A stretch of 64,000 bases of DNA, from the NCBI RefSeq assembly GCF_017654505.1, contig NC_054538.1, positions 48,833,489 through 48,897,488 on the forward strand. The letters run 5' to 3'. This document shows positions 36,172-46,524 of this stretch, in pieces. Position 1 is the stretch's first letter. Every line of letters starts with the position of its first letter. This DNA comes from Polyodon spathula. Lineage: Eukaryota > Chordata > Actinopteri > Acipenseriformes > Polyodontidae. The position numbers were made by a program, and so were the translations under genes. The notes below the pieces were generated by a model that ran no database searches, was not told where the DNA came from, and worked only from the letters and a program-made list of their open reading frames with translations.

Positions 36172-36759
36172 CATGAGGAAGCACACAGGTACTGCAGCGG
36201 CGACAAGAGACGCGTGGTGCACTGTTTTATTTTTAACACAAAAATAAATAAAATATTTAAAGAAAAATAAACTTGCTCACAGAGCACAAAAGAAAAGGTT
36301 GAAACTAAATAAATCTTGCACACACTACACAAACAAAAAGGTACCGGTCAGGCTGGTCACAGACTTCACTGACGCAGAAAATGCTGATGCTCTCGCTCTC
36401 GCTCCAAATACTCCTCGCAATCCTCTTCCACACTTTCTTGCTTACCACGTTTATATCCTCAGCTGGGGGGTTAACCAGCTACCAATTAGCTGATTATCCC
36501 CCGGCTGCATTCTGCATGTGTTTTCGTTCATTGGCAGAGACAAGCTGCCAAACCTTGTCTCTGCCAGAACACACACACCCACACACATGCAGCCACGTCG
36601 TCATTTTAAACAACTAAAATAAATCATAATAAACAAACCACACAGCTTTCGTCGTCATTTACATATATAAATAATAAATAAACAAACACAAAATAACAAA
36701 GGGGCGGAGGGGGAGACCCGTTCTAAAAATAATTGAACAGGGTTGCTCGCCCTGTTACA
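36172..36759 (-). mobile_element. 3' LTR of the compact element
   Basis: Matches 38213-38817 over GGTACCGGTCAGG, CTGCATTCTGCA, GGGGCGGAGGGGGAGACC and GCTCGCCCTGTTACA. Its 3' end (the TGTGGCAGGAAATGG side) is deleted at 36172. Confidence 0.9.
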
Positions 36760-36982
36760 TATCCCCCACCTTGTGCAATGCACACATGGCCGCAACGGCC
36801 TCCTCCCCCCTCAGTTTCAAAGTCCCTGAAGAGGGGTCTGGAATAATCCATGGGGGTGGCCATGGTGGGAGGTCCTCCTCCCCGAACTGTAGCTGGGGGA
36901 GCTGGTCTCCTGACCTCTCCCCCATTCTTTGTAGCCGGCAGCCCCCTTTTCTGAGGCACTGGCCCCGCTGCTTCTTGCAGTC

Positions 36983-38344
36983 CTACAGGACTAGCAGCGA
37001 CCCCGGGCAAAGCAAGACTGGCAGTGACCCTGGGCGAAGCAAGACCGGCAGCGACTCATAGGGACTCAAGCCAGGCAACAGCCCCAGGAGATGCAAGCTA
37101 GGCAGCAGCCCCAGGCAAAGCAGAACTGGCAGCGACCCCAGGCGAAGCAGAGCCCTCAGCGACCTTAGGAGAGGCAAAGGAGACATAGGCAGCCCCAAGA
37201 GATGCAGGACCTTCAGCTCCCCCATGCGAAGTGGGACCCTAGGGGATACAAGAGAAACACAAGCAGCCCCAGGCAATGCGGAGCTCCAGGCATCCTTGGG
37301 CGATGAAGATGTAGCATCCTTGGACGGTGCGAGGCAGGCATCCTTGGGTAGTGCGAGGCAGGCATCCTTGGGCGGTGCGAGGCAGGCATCCTTGGGCGGT
37401 GCGAGGCAGGCCAGCAGCGGTCCCTCGGAAGGCGACGGCAGCAGCGGACCCTCATGAGGTGACAGCAGCAGCGGACCCTCGGGAGGCGATGGCAGGAGGG
37501 GAGCCAGGACTAGGTGTGGTGCTAGGGTTGGCCCTTTTCCACAGCTGCTGAGACCTGATGAGATTTTCCCCCATGCTCCCCTCAGCAACCTATGCAGGGG
37601 CTGCTGAGGACCAGCATCATCCTGCCCTGGTCCCTCCAATGATGAAGGGAGAGGCAGCTCCTGCTTCTCTCCCTCAAGCAGGGTTGGAGACAGAGGCAGC
37701 TCCTGCTGCTCTGCTCTTGGTGGTGGTGGAGACAGAGGCAGCTCCTGCTCTTCTTCTCCAGGTGGTGATGGTGGTGGAGACAGAGGCAGCTCCTGCTGCT
37801 CTGCTCCTGGCGAAGGCGACAGGGGCTTCTCCTCTTCTCGCAGCAAAGGAGTAGGAGCTCCTCCCCTTCTTGCAGCGAAGGCGGCAGGGGCTCCTCCTCT
37901 TCTGGTTGCAGTGGGGAAACTCCCTCTGCTGCTGGAGGTGGAAGTGGCACATAGTCCTCCCACGGTGGTGGAGGCGGAACCAGCAGGTACTCTCCCTCTG
38001 CTGGTGGAGGTGGCAGGCAGTCCTCCCATGGCGGTGGAAGTGGGACCAGCAGGTATTCTCCCTCTGCTTGGAGGTGGGAGTGACACGTAGTCCTCCCATG
38101 GAGGTGGAACCAGCAAGTATTCTATAAAAACTGCAGTACCTCTTCTGCAATACATTTTTCGAAGTAGCTCTTCTGGCCTGGAGCTGCTGGTGTTCCTACG
38201 CTGGACACCACGTGTGGCAGGAAATGGCTTTGCGGTGACGTCAGGCCAGAATGAGGAAGCACACACAGGTACTGGAGTTGCAGCAAGAGATGCGTGGTGC
38301 TCCAATTTATTTTTAACACAAAAATAAATAAAATATTTAAACAA
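36983..38344 (-). CDS. Proline-rich repetitive ORF of the LTR-3 element
   Basis: A 453-residue frame is open across almost the whole internal region. The first Met lies in the 5' LTR, so the real start is probably the internal Met near residue 64 (MYCRRGTAVF) or later. The protein is low-complexity. Residues about 75-150 hold repeats of the type LLVPPPWEDYVSLPPP. Residues 160-240 hold repeats of QELPLSPPPP. Residues 290-350 hold PEGPLL and KDACLAPP repeats. The C-terminus is Leu-rich. I recognise no enzymatic domain, zinc knuckle or capsid fold. It may be the variable Pro-rich tail of a Gag, or a frame kept open by the G/C-rich repeats. Overlapping long frames on both strands in this stretch mean openness alone proves little. 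Confidence 0.45.
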   Translation of the reverse strand: MFKYFIYFCVKNKLEHHASLAATPVPVCASSFWPDVTAKPFPATRGVQRRNTSSSRPEELLRKMYCRRGTAVFIEYLLVPPPWEDYVSLPPPSRGRIPAGPTSTAMGGLPATSTSRGRVPAGSASTTVGGLCATSTSSSRGSFPTATRRGGAPAAFAARRGGAPTPLLREEEKPLSPSPGAEQQELPLSPPPSPPGEEEQELPLSPPPPRAEQQELPLSPTLLEGEKQELPLPSSLEGPGQDDAGPQQPLHRLLRGAWGKISSGLSSCGKGPTLAPHLVLAPLLPSPPEGPLLLSPHEGPLLPSPSEGPLLACLAPPKDACLAPPKDACLALPKDACLAPSKDATSSSPKDAWSSALPGAACVSLVSPRVPLRMGELKVLHLLGLPMSPLPLLRSLRALLRLGSLPVLLCLGLLPSLHLLGLLPGLSPYESLPVLLRPGSLPVLLCPGSLLVL

Positions 38345-38817
38345 AAATAAACTTGTTCACAGAGCACAAAAGAAAATCTTGAACAAACTATACAAACAAA
38401 AAGGTACCGGTCAGGTTGGTGACAGACTTCACTGACACAGAAAATGCTAATGCTCTGGCACCAAATACTCATCGCAATCCTCTTCTGCACTCTCTTGTTC
38501 ACTGCATTTATATCCTCAGCCGGGGGATTAACCAGCTACCAATTACCTGATTATCCCCCGGCTGCATTCTGCACGCGTTTTCGTTCACTGGCAGAGACAA
38601 GCTGCCAAACCTCATTTCTGCAGGAACACACACACCCATACACACGCAACCACACCGTCTTTTTAAACAACTAAAATAAATCATAATAAACAAACCACAT
38701 GGCTTTGACCATCATTTACATATATAAATAATAAATAAACAAACACAAAATAACAAAGGGGCGGAGGGGGAGACCTCCTTCGAAAAATAACTGAACAGGG
38801 CTGCTCGCCCTGTTACA
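38213..38817 (-). mobile_element. 5' LTR of the compact element
   Basis: Plus-strand termini TGTGGCAGGAAATGG and CGCCCTGTTACA, 605 bases, close to the length of the solo copy at 53975-54567 (593). Confidence 0.9.
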
Positions 38818-38879
38818 AGATCCAATTTTGAAATTGGGATAAATTGGCCTTGAATTTATTTGTGTTTTTATTATTTTAT

Positions 38880-41875
38880 TGTTAATTTTGAAATTTTACT
38901 CAGTAAAAGGGCAAGAAAGCGGCTCAGTGCAGAGACTGTTGTTGACCTCCTAATGGAGAGAAATTTTGTGCCCGATGACTCTGGTAGTGAATATGTACTG
39001 AGTGACTTCCTCCAGTGAGTAATCCAGCAGCAGTGAGGAAGCGAAGCCAATGGACATTGAGCCTGAGCCCCTACCAGAACAGGGTCAGTAGGTCCTGGAC
39101 CAAGGGGTGGTGGATTTCAGCCACTCTACAATTGGACCACCCTAACAACATCCACCCTCAAATTCCACCTTTTTTGGAACACCAGGTACCAGTGTGAACA
39201 CAACAGGATTAACCCAAATTGACTTCTTCCAGTTGTTAATCACTGATGACTTACTTGAGTATTTTTTAGTGTTATTGAGACCAGTCTGTATGCCCAGCAA
39301 TACATGGCACAATATGGGGACAACTTGGAGCAATATTCTAGGCTGCACAAATGGGTCCCCACTAATCTAATTGAAATGAAAAGGTTCTGGGATTTATCCC
39401 TTCTAAGGGACTGGTGAATATACCTAGAATTAATTTATATTGGTCCTACCGACTGATCATGCTTGCCCAATTTTCCCTTCCACCATGAGCCAGTGCGTGG
39501 AAAATAGATGATTGAATATAATTTATCATTTTACTAATACAGATGGTTCGAATGTATCTGTGTTTTGATTTCCCCTGCAGACTAGGTTTAAGGTTTAAGA
39601 ACTTTGTATAAACAATGAATGGCAAATGGTCTTTGGAAATTTAAAAAGGATTCTTGATTAGATTAAGAAACAGACACAGGAACAGATACTCATCTTGTTC
39701 TGGAAGATACAAGTTAAGCATCTCCAAAAAGGTGACAATGGTCAGAAGAGATCTGAGTAATTTATGGTTCTGTTCTGATGATTAAAATATTTCTCTTAAG
39801 AGAAATTAAGAATTATATGAGAACACATGATATTGATACTAATCAATAAAGTTTGATTAATCTATTACAAACAAACCTGTAACTTGGCATTTTGAGGGAA
39901 AACTATAATGATTTAACTGTTTATATGGAGAAAATATTGAAAACAGTGATTTGAAATATTGCAAAACAACTTTTTACATTTTTTGTAAAAAACTTTTACA
40001 AAATTGAACTATTAAAGGAAACGTTACAAGCTCTGAAAATTGAAAAGGTAAAACAACTTGTGTTTAATTTAATATTGTCAGCCGAGGTAACTTTGAGGGG
40101 TAGCGGAAGCTGGACAATTATTATATTTATTCACTATACCTTACAATAAGGAGTGCTGTTGTTAAAAACTTCAGTTGAGATCAATGTGGAATATTCAATA
40201 ACTTTGATTCAAAGAGAACACCACTACCACTTGTTGCAACCAGACCTTTTCAACCTCCTATATTTCACCAATGACACTCTGACAAAACCTGCAATGGATT
40301 TGAAACTTTTGGCTAACCAATGAGATTTTTGCTACAATTTTAAAATTGACTGAGTTCAGACCTGAATTGTTGCAACCAGACCTTATCAACCTCCTGTATT
40401 TCATCAATGGTAAATATACTTTTCATTCTGGAAAAAGTTGCCTATGTTTAGTTAAATGTATCTTTCTGTTTGAAATATTATCTGGAGATCTGTTATATGC
40501 AATAAAATAATACAATTCACATTGTCTGTTTTTTGTTTTGTTTGAAAGTGGATACTTTTGTAAGTATAAAATGTAAAGCTTTAATCATTAAAAATTTAGC
40601 CAGAACTGCAAGTTATTATTGGTATAGGAAGTTTACAGTGGTTAATTAATATTGATCTCTGGTAATGCATGCTTAAATAATAACTTGTGAGGAGATACTG
40701 GGCCGTGTATAACCTTCTAGACATACAGAACGTATTTATGCACGACACCAGGACAGGTTCCAATTCATTTTAAAATCTTTACACTATAATGACAATTCTA
40801 ATTACTCTTCAAATTGCGTCCCCTTCTCGATCATCTACAGAATAAATTTGAAGAGACATATTCACCTGGCAAAAATGTATCTATGGATGAGTCCCTCCTT
40901 CTGTTCAAGGGAAGGCTAATTTTTAAACAGTATATTTCAATGAAACATGCCCATTATAGGATTAAACTATAAAAACTCTGTGAGAGCTCCACTGGTACAC
41001 TCATCGGAGTGTACACAAAGAAGGACTCTGAGATTGAGCCACCTGGTTGTCCCCATAGTTACAGACCACTGAGAGAATTGTATTGGATCTGGTTTTTCCC
41101 CTCCTAAATTTGGGCTACCGTTTGTATGTAGACAACATCTACACAGGAATCCCTCTGTTTAGGGGTTTATACACATCCCAAACAATGGCTTGTGGCACAA
41201 TAAGACCAAACCGGAAAGGGATTTCCCCATCAATTGGTAACCAAGAAACAGAGGTGTGGTGAAACAGCGCTCTGCGCTGTGAGGAAATTCTGGTAATGAA
41301 ATACACAGATAAAAAAGATGTGTACCTCCTCACCATCATTCACAATGAGGCCACGGTGGCAGTTTCTGTGAGAGGTTGCGACACTCACACAAATAAGTCT
41401 GAGTGTGTGCTGGACTACAGTAGACACATGGGAGGTGTAGATAAGTCAGACCAAATGCTGGAGCCATACAATGCTGCAAGGAAGACCACAGCATGGTATA
41501 TAAAACTCACCATGTACATGGTTCAGATTTCATTATATACAGCCATGTTGTGTACTGTACGGCTCCAGAAAACAAGCTTACTTTTTTAGCCTTTCAGACT
41601 TCTGTCCTCTCCAGCCTCATATTTGCCAGCCAACAAATGTCAGAAACAGTAAGATTAGAGACACTGACTAGACTTACTGAATGTCATTTTATACGAACGC
41701 TGCCATCATCTGGGAGTAAAGCAAGACCACAAAAAAAATGCTGTGTATGTTCCCACAAGGGCATGCGGAGGGATACACGGCACTACTGTCCGCACTGCCC
41801 CTCTCAGCCAGACCTCTGTTTGGAGGAGTGATTTGAAAAGTACCACGCGGTACATGAGTAGTAGAATGACTAAAC
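38880..41875 (+). pseudogene. PGBD4-like piggyBac transposase pseudogene
   Basis: Plus-strand blocks in family order. RLSAETVVDLLMER with an acidic DDSGSEYVLS stretch (38930-39005) forms the N-terminus. NRINPNxLLPVV..YAQQYMAQYGDNLEQYSRLHKWVP (39205-39360) opens the core. After an insert of about 1.3 kb (39500-40830) come NVSMDESLLLFKGRLIFKQY (about 40870-40935), LDYSRHMGGVDKSDQMLEPY (41411-41470) and the C-terminal zinc ribbon KKCCVCSHKGMRRDTRHYCP with CPSQPDLCLEE (41730-41831). The ribbon keeps its Cys/His pattern and an open frame, yet the core carries several stops and shifts. PGBD4-type proteins run about 585 residues. Confidence 0.9.
39500..40830. other. AT-rich insert within the PGBD4-like pseudogene
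   Basis: Coding homology stops at about 39500 and resumes at about 40830. The insert has no frame or TIR that I recognise. It contains a 43-base direct repeat (40231-40273 and 40368-40410, three mismatches) around TTGCAACCAGACCTT. Confidence 0.5.
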
Positions 41876-42551
41876 CCCTGAACAAACCACCATGACCAGT
41901 AACAAATGTAAAAGTCACTTGTTGTCATGCAGCAACATTACCTTGTGGAAGGGGAAAGTTCAAAGTGACCTAGTCTCAGGCTAGGACCTATAAACGCCTG
42001 GCACACTATAGAAAGGTGAACATATTTGGTATTTCTGAATTCAGGAAACAAAGGACAATCAAGAAACATGGCCTTTTTAACAGTGGAACAACAGCTGTTA
42101 GATTCATAGGTCCAAATATAAGGGGGAAAAAAGTGATTTTTACGATATGCAGTGACATTAACTCAAATTGTAGAAGGATTGTGGGTAACACCCCATTGAC
42201 GCACAACGTCATGTTACCCATTTATAAAATCCTTATCTTGTACAGTTTCAGAAAATATATACTTATCTTATTCTTTGGTGGAGTACTGGCCATTTGAAAT
42301 CAGGGTGGGTAGAATAAACCATGGGCTGCATTTTTCAAGGTGACAAATTTAAAGTGGCCTGATATCTGTAGAGCTTGTAAACCCCCCAAAACCAATGAAA
42401 AGATTTCCACACAGGCACAGGCACCGGCACATGTGATGCAGGTATAATACATTTTATGAAAAAGTTGCATTTTGTTACAATAATAGATATTTTTGGTCAC
42501 ATGTCCAAATAAATCACAAAAACTTGGCATCAATAGAAACTTCAGAGTCTG

Positions 42552-42630
<79 letters not shown>

Positions 42631-42988
42631 TATATTGTATATATAGTTTGCCAGGGGTACCTGAAAAGGAAAATAGAGTAATTTTGATGTAAGCTAGAAG
42701 AGTCCCAAATTCAAAAAAATGCCTGTAGTACAGGATGTTACAAGGGGAGAAAGGGTAAGTATATATTTTTTATCTCCTTTTTTGTTTTATTTACTAGACA
42801 CACAAATTGTTTTTCTTCACTCTGTGTATTACTGCCCATCTCCTTTTGTGTTTGTTTATAAATGTCAGAGTAAATTGCTTATCTAGCCAGTCTGCTATTT
42901 GCAGTAAACTGTTGATAGAAAGCTCCTATTTCATTGAGATAAGTCTGGTGTCTAATTATTGGGGATAACATTCAGGTGATTGGGAGGG
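41876..42988. other. Spacer with hairpin and (TA)n
   Basis: A 37-base hairpin lies at 42183-42219 (GGGTAACA/TGTTACCC, with an inner TGACG/CGTCA). (TA)n at 42557-42627. It may include the piggyBac 3' terminal region. No gene was recognised. Confidence 0.5.
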
Positions 42989-43625
42989 TGTCACAAAGAC
43001 GGCTGGAGTGGGGGACGTCAGACCAGAACCAGGAACCAGGAAATAAACAAAGAGAGGTGGAGTTTGGTGAAGCTGAGCGAATGGTCTCACTCAGCATTTA
43101 ATAGAAAAAAAAACAGAAAATAAAAGGTTGAAAGACAAACAAAAACACGCAGGACATGGCACTTTCGCCAAAACAAAAAGACAAACAAAACGGACTACAC
43201 AGTAAACAAATATGGTGAGATGATATCTTTAATTTTTAACTATTATTACTATTATTATTATTATTATTATTATTATTACATCCGTCTCCAATCCCGTTCT
43301 CCACTCACCAAACACACAACCCAGAGTGAGTGAAAACATGCTGCTTTTATGCAGCTGTACCGAGACTCGATTGCTAATCAATCATTCAATTGGAGTCGCG
43401 GTACAACTGCACATGAATTAATAAATTACAATTCCCCGTGCTCACATATTATTGCATTTTACTTCAACGTAAAGTGCTGTGCAATCCTTGTGCCTAAATA
43501 CAAATATGCATTTTAAACACTTGTGTTACACAGACCCGTTTATATCCCATTTACCAATGAATACACACAAGATTAACACACAACATACAACACAAAATAG
43601 ACACAAGGGCTGTCACTTTGCTACA
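42989..43625 (-). mobile_element. Solo LTR, LTR-4 family, with perfect TSD
   Basis: Plus-strand termini TGTCACAAAG and CACTTTGCTACA. GAGGG is duplicated at 42984-42988 and 43626-43630. The length is 637 bases, with an ATT microsatellite at about 43240-43277 inside. Confidence 0.95.
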
Positions 43626-45160
43626 GAGGGATATACAGTAACTTGAGTTCTAAAAAGCAGCTTTCTAGAGTAGCACAGCTTTAGTTGGAGCGACCACAGC
43701 ACTGGTCGAACTTGACCAATGCTTGCAGTTTACTGAACCATGGTCCTCCACAGCAGGTAGGCTTTACCCGGACAAGGGGGTTACAGAAGAAAAACGGATT
43801 CATTTAAATGATAGGCTTATCCTTTTTGGCAAAAATAACTAAACTCATGAACCTAAGTATTAGGTTTGTCTCACACAAGTGTAGTTAAGCACTAGTGTTC
43901 AACAATGCAGCATTGAAAGCTTGTTTAATGTTTAGTTTTCTTGTATTACTTTGTGGTGATTTTAGAGACAAAAGAAAAATGCTGCTGTTTAGAACCTAAA
44001 AAGACTTGTTTGATGTGTGGAGACAGAATGTCTGCAGCAGAAATAAAAAACAATTTGCAATTATGTGTATTTGTTTAATGACTTTTCTCAGAAAAAGTTG
44101 AATGCTGGTTTTGAGAAAGAACACTGATAACCTGGAGTTAGAAGGCATGGCTTTCACACTGATCTGCACAGTGTGGAATGCTGTCTTCATAGGAGGCCAA
44201 AGTGAAACTTCCCTCCTCCAGCCATTCCTGAAAAAATAGTTAGCTAAGCATTTTTTTAAATCTTGAACTTACTTAACAGCTACACTTCCATTTGCCCCAA
44301 CATTAAATTGAGTTGAAATGTTGCTCTCACAAATACCAGGGTTTAATAAAAAAAATAAACCAGCTGTTAGTTTTTCCTTCTTCCATTTGCCTTGGGTCCA
44401 AAAGTGGGGTCTTAATTACCTTGTTCAGTGGCATTATTGAGAAGATTTCAGAATGTAATTTAATAGAGGCATTTAGAATCACAGACCAGATTATCGCAAG
44501 GTAAAGAATAGTTAACCAGATAAAGTAGTTACTATGCCTTACTGCATGAAGCAACCATTGCACTTTGTAAATGATTGAATTTAGAGATGTGTTCATCCCC
44601 AAGTAATGCTGGGGATGTGCACAGAAATCAATGGCTCCCGATAGAAGGAATAACAAACCAAGACTGAAATTGTGATCTACGCCTGCTCCCAGCCAATTCC
44701 CCTTTATACTTACATCATTTAGGGGCAACACACTAATGTCAAAGCTTGTTTAACCAAATCTACCTCATTGTGGAGGGCATCTCCAGCTGCCTTGACAATG
44801 CTGTGCACAGACGTGGCATCTAATGGAATGCTCCTGCTCTGTTGTTTTTCTTATGTAATGTTAAAATACCTTTTATGGTTCAGAAATTAAAGAAACATGT
44901 CCATATTGACTTTTAAATAAGGTCAGATGAGGTTTGCCAGCTCTTGAAAGTTGAGGCCGAGACAGGAACAGAAGGCCATAGCTCAAGGCAAATTATATTG
45001 GTATAGTAGTTAGCCATACAAAAACATTGACCTCTGGATTCCGTTTCAGGTAAAATGTAAACAGGTGGCAATCTCACAAGTCAGTTATTGTTCAGTCACT
45101 TTTTGTTATGATTGCAATGCAATGTTATTAATATTTCTGAATAGACAGAGATTTTCTGAA

Positions 45161-45232
<72 letters not shown>

Positions 45233-46026
45233 CAGCTGAGCTTGCAAGTCTGATAATGCTGCATTCTAAAACACTTTTAATTCTAATTTTGACAGGTTTT
45301 CAAAGTTTTATATATACTTTGGGTGTAAAATAATTCCTTGCACTCGAATAAGAAAGTCCCTCTTTGTCTGAAAGACTGGGAGTTATTCTTTGTGGAAGCT
45401 GCCTTTCACCACATGCTCTTGATGCAGCAGACATTGTAATTCCATACAAGCTAAATACTTTAACATCCAGACTCGACTGATGTTTTCATTTTGGGCTGTG
45501 TGGGTCCCAAAAAAAAGCCTCCCTTTGTTTAATGGAAAATCATTCTGAAACTCTATGCTAAGGGTTGCAGGGTGAGTTTATTTGAGTAGAGAGACCCTGC
45601 AGTACAGACTGGGTGGGCCCCAAACTTCTTTCTCTTGTTCTTTCACTTAATCCACTTATTAGTTAACCTAATTTATCTTGTACATAGGTAGATGTTATGA
45701 TATGTATTCCAGGTTGTAGGGCCTGGGGAAAGCAGCAATCATACAGTACATACATTCAAAATGATTTGCTTGCTATTACATGTTGCCTTTAATAAAGCAC
45801 TTGTCCCAGACTAGTTTTGACCTCAGCTCACAACCAGAGCGGTTTTCAAAATTCACCTCTGGTCTTGGAATTACATTTTACAATTACTGTTGCAGTAAGC
45901 ATTTTACGAAAATTTAAATACAACAATAAAACAGGTCTAAAACTGAGCACTGTGCATGTTACGCCTGTAGCCTAGCAACCTCAGCAGCTACTGTAAAATT
46001 TAGCTGGGGGAACATGAATAGACATA
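43626..46026. other. Longest stretch without recognised repeats
   Basis: Apart from (TA)n at 45163-45231, I see no repeat termini or element-like protein. A minus-strand frame at 44731-44327 (134 codons) is open and hydrophobic in parts, but I do not recognise it and see no exon-like signals worth calling. This is the best candidate for ordinary single-copy DNA in the window. Confidence 0.5.
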
Positions 46027-46499
46027 TGTGGCAGGGCAGGGCCCTGTTTGTAAATATTGTTGGGTGGTGTTTTGGTGGTGGTTGGCAGGGATGGGGTTAA
46101 TTTTCTATCCCTGCCAAAATACATGTGAGAATGTGGCTGGAGCTAATTGAATAATTGATAATTAGGCTCCAGCCACATGCTTTAAAAGAGGAGAAAATCC
46201 TTTGTTTGGTAGAGGTGTTCTGGGTTCTGGGTTCGGGGTTCGGGGTTCGGGGTTCGGGGTTCGGGGTTCGGGGTTCGGGGTTCGGGGTTCGGGGTTCGGG
46301 GTTCGCTCTGCCCAGCCTGAACAGTTTTTTTTAAACTTTTGTTTTGGCCCTTGTGCCAGTTATTTTGTAAGTGTATTGTGTGTGAGATTTGTGTTTGTTT
46401 GACTTTTGGATTTACTTTTTTGTTGATTAAACAGCGCAGCAGCGTTTTCACTGCAGTTTATTGTCTCCGAGTCTCTGTCCTCCCGGCTATCCTGTCACA
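46027..46499 (+). mobile_element. Solo LTR, LTR-2 family, copy 2
   Basis: Starts TGTGGCAGGGCAGGG and ends CTATCCTGTCACA. Flanks are ACATA and GCATA, a one-mismatch TSD. TATA-like CTTTAAAAGAGG at about 46181; GATTAAACAGCGC near 46425 acts as the polyadenylation-signal region. 473 bases. Confidence 0.88.
46221..46305. repeat. (GGGTTCG)n 7-base tandem array inside the solo LTR
   Basis: About 12 units, mostly GGGGTTC, G-rich on the plus strand. The runs of four G separated by TTC could form a G-quadruplex; this is an inference from sequence alone. Confidence 0.97.
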
Positions 46500-46524
46500 G
46501 CATATCAGAAACTAGTTGGGTTTA

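Larger units (their letters stand above)
36172..38817 (-). mobile_element. Compact two-LTR element of the LTR-3 family
   Basis: Two minus-strand LTR-3 copies, 38213-38817 (5') and 36172-36759 (3', missing about 40 terminal bases), enclose only about 1.45 kb. Just inside the 3' LTR the minus strand reads AAGGTGGGGGATA, a typical polypurine tract, followed by TGTAACAGGG. Just inside the 5' LTR the minus strand reads TGGTGTCCAGCGTAGG, placed where a primer-binding site is expected; I cannot name the tRNA. No protease, RT, RNase H or integrase is present. It is therefore non-autonomous, or reduced by deletion. The flanks are not duplicated. Confidence 0.85.

Noticed and set aside
36723..38150. 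Several long frames on both strands in the LTR-3 interior as separate genes
   Set aside because: They are shadows produced by the GC-rich repeats. Only the minus-strand frame that runs the whole length is kept, with low confidence.
44327..44731. 134-codon minus-strand frame as a host gene exon
   Set aside because: No recognisable domain, no convincing splice signals, AT-rich codon use.
46182..46402. Frames with GSGFGVR or PRTPNPE repeats as a structural protein
   Set aside because: They are translations of the GGGTTCG tandem array in an LTR.
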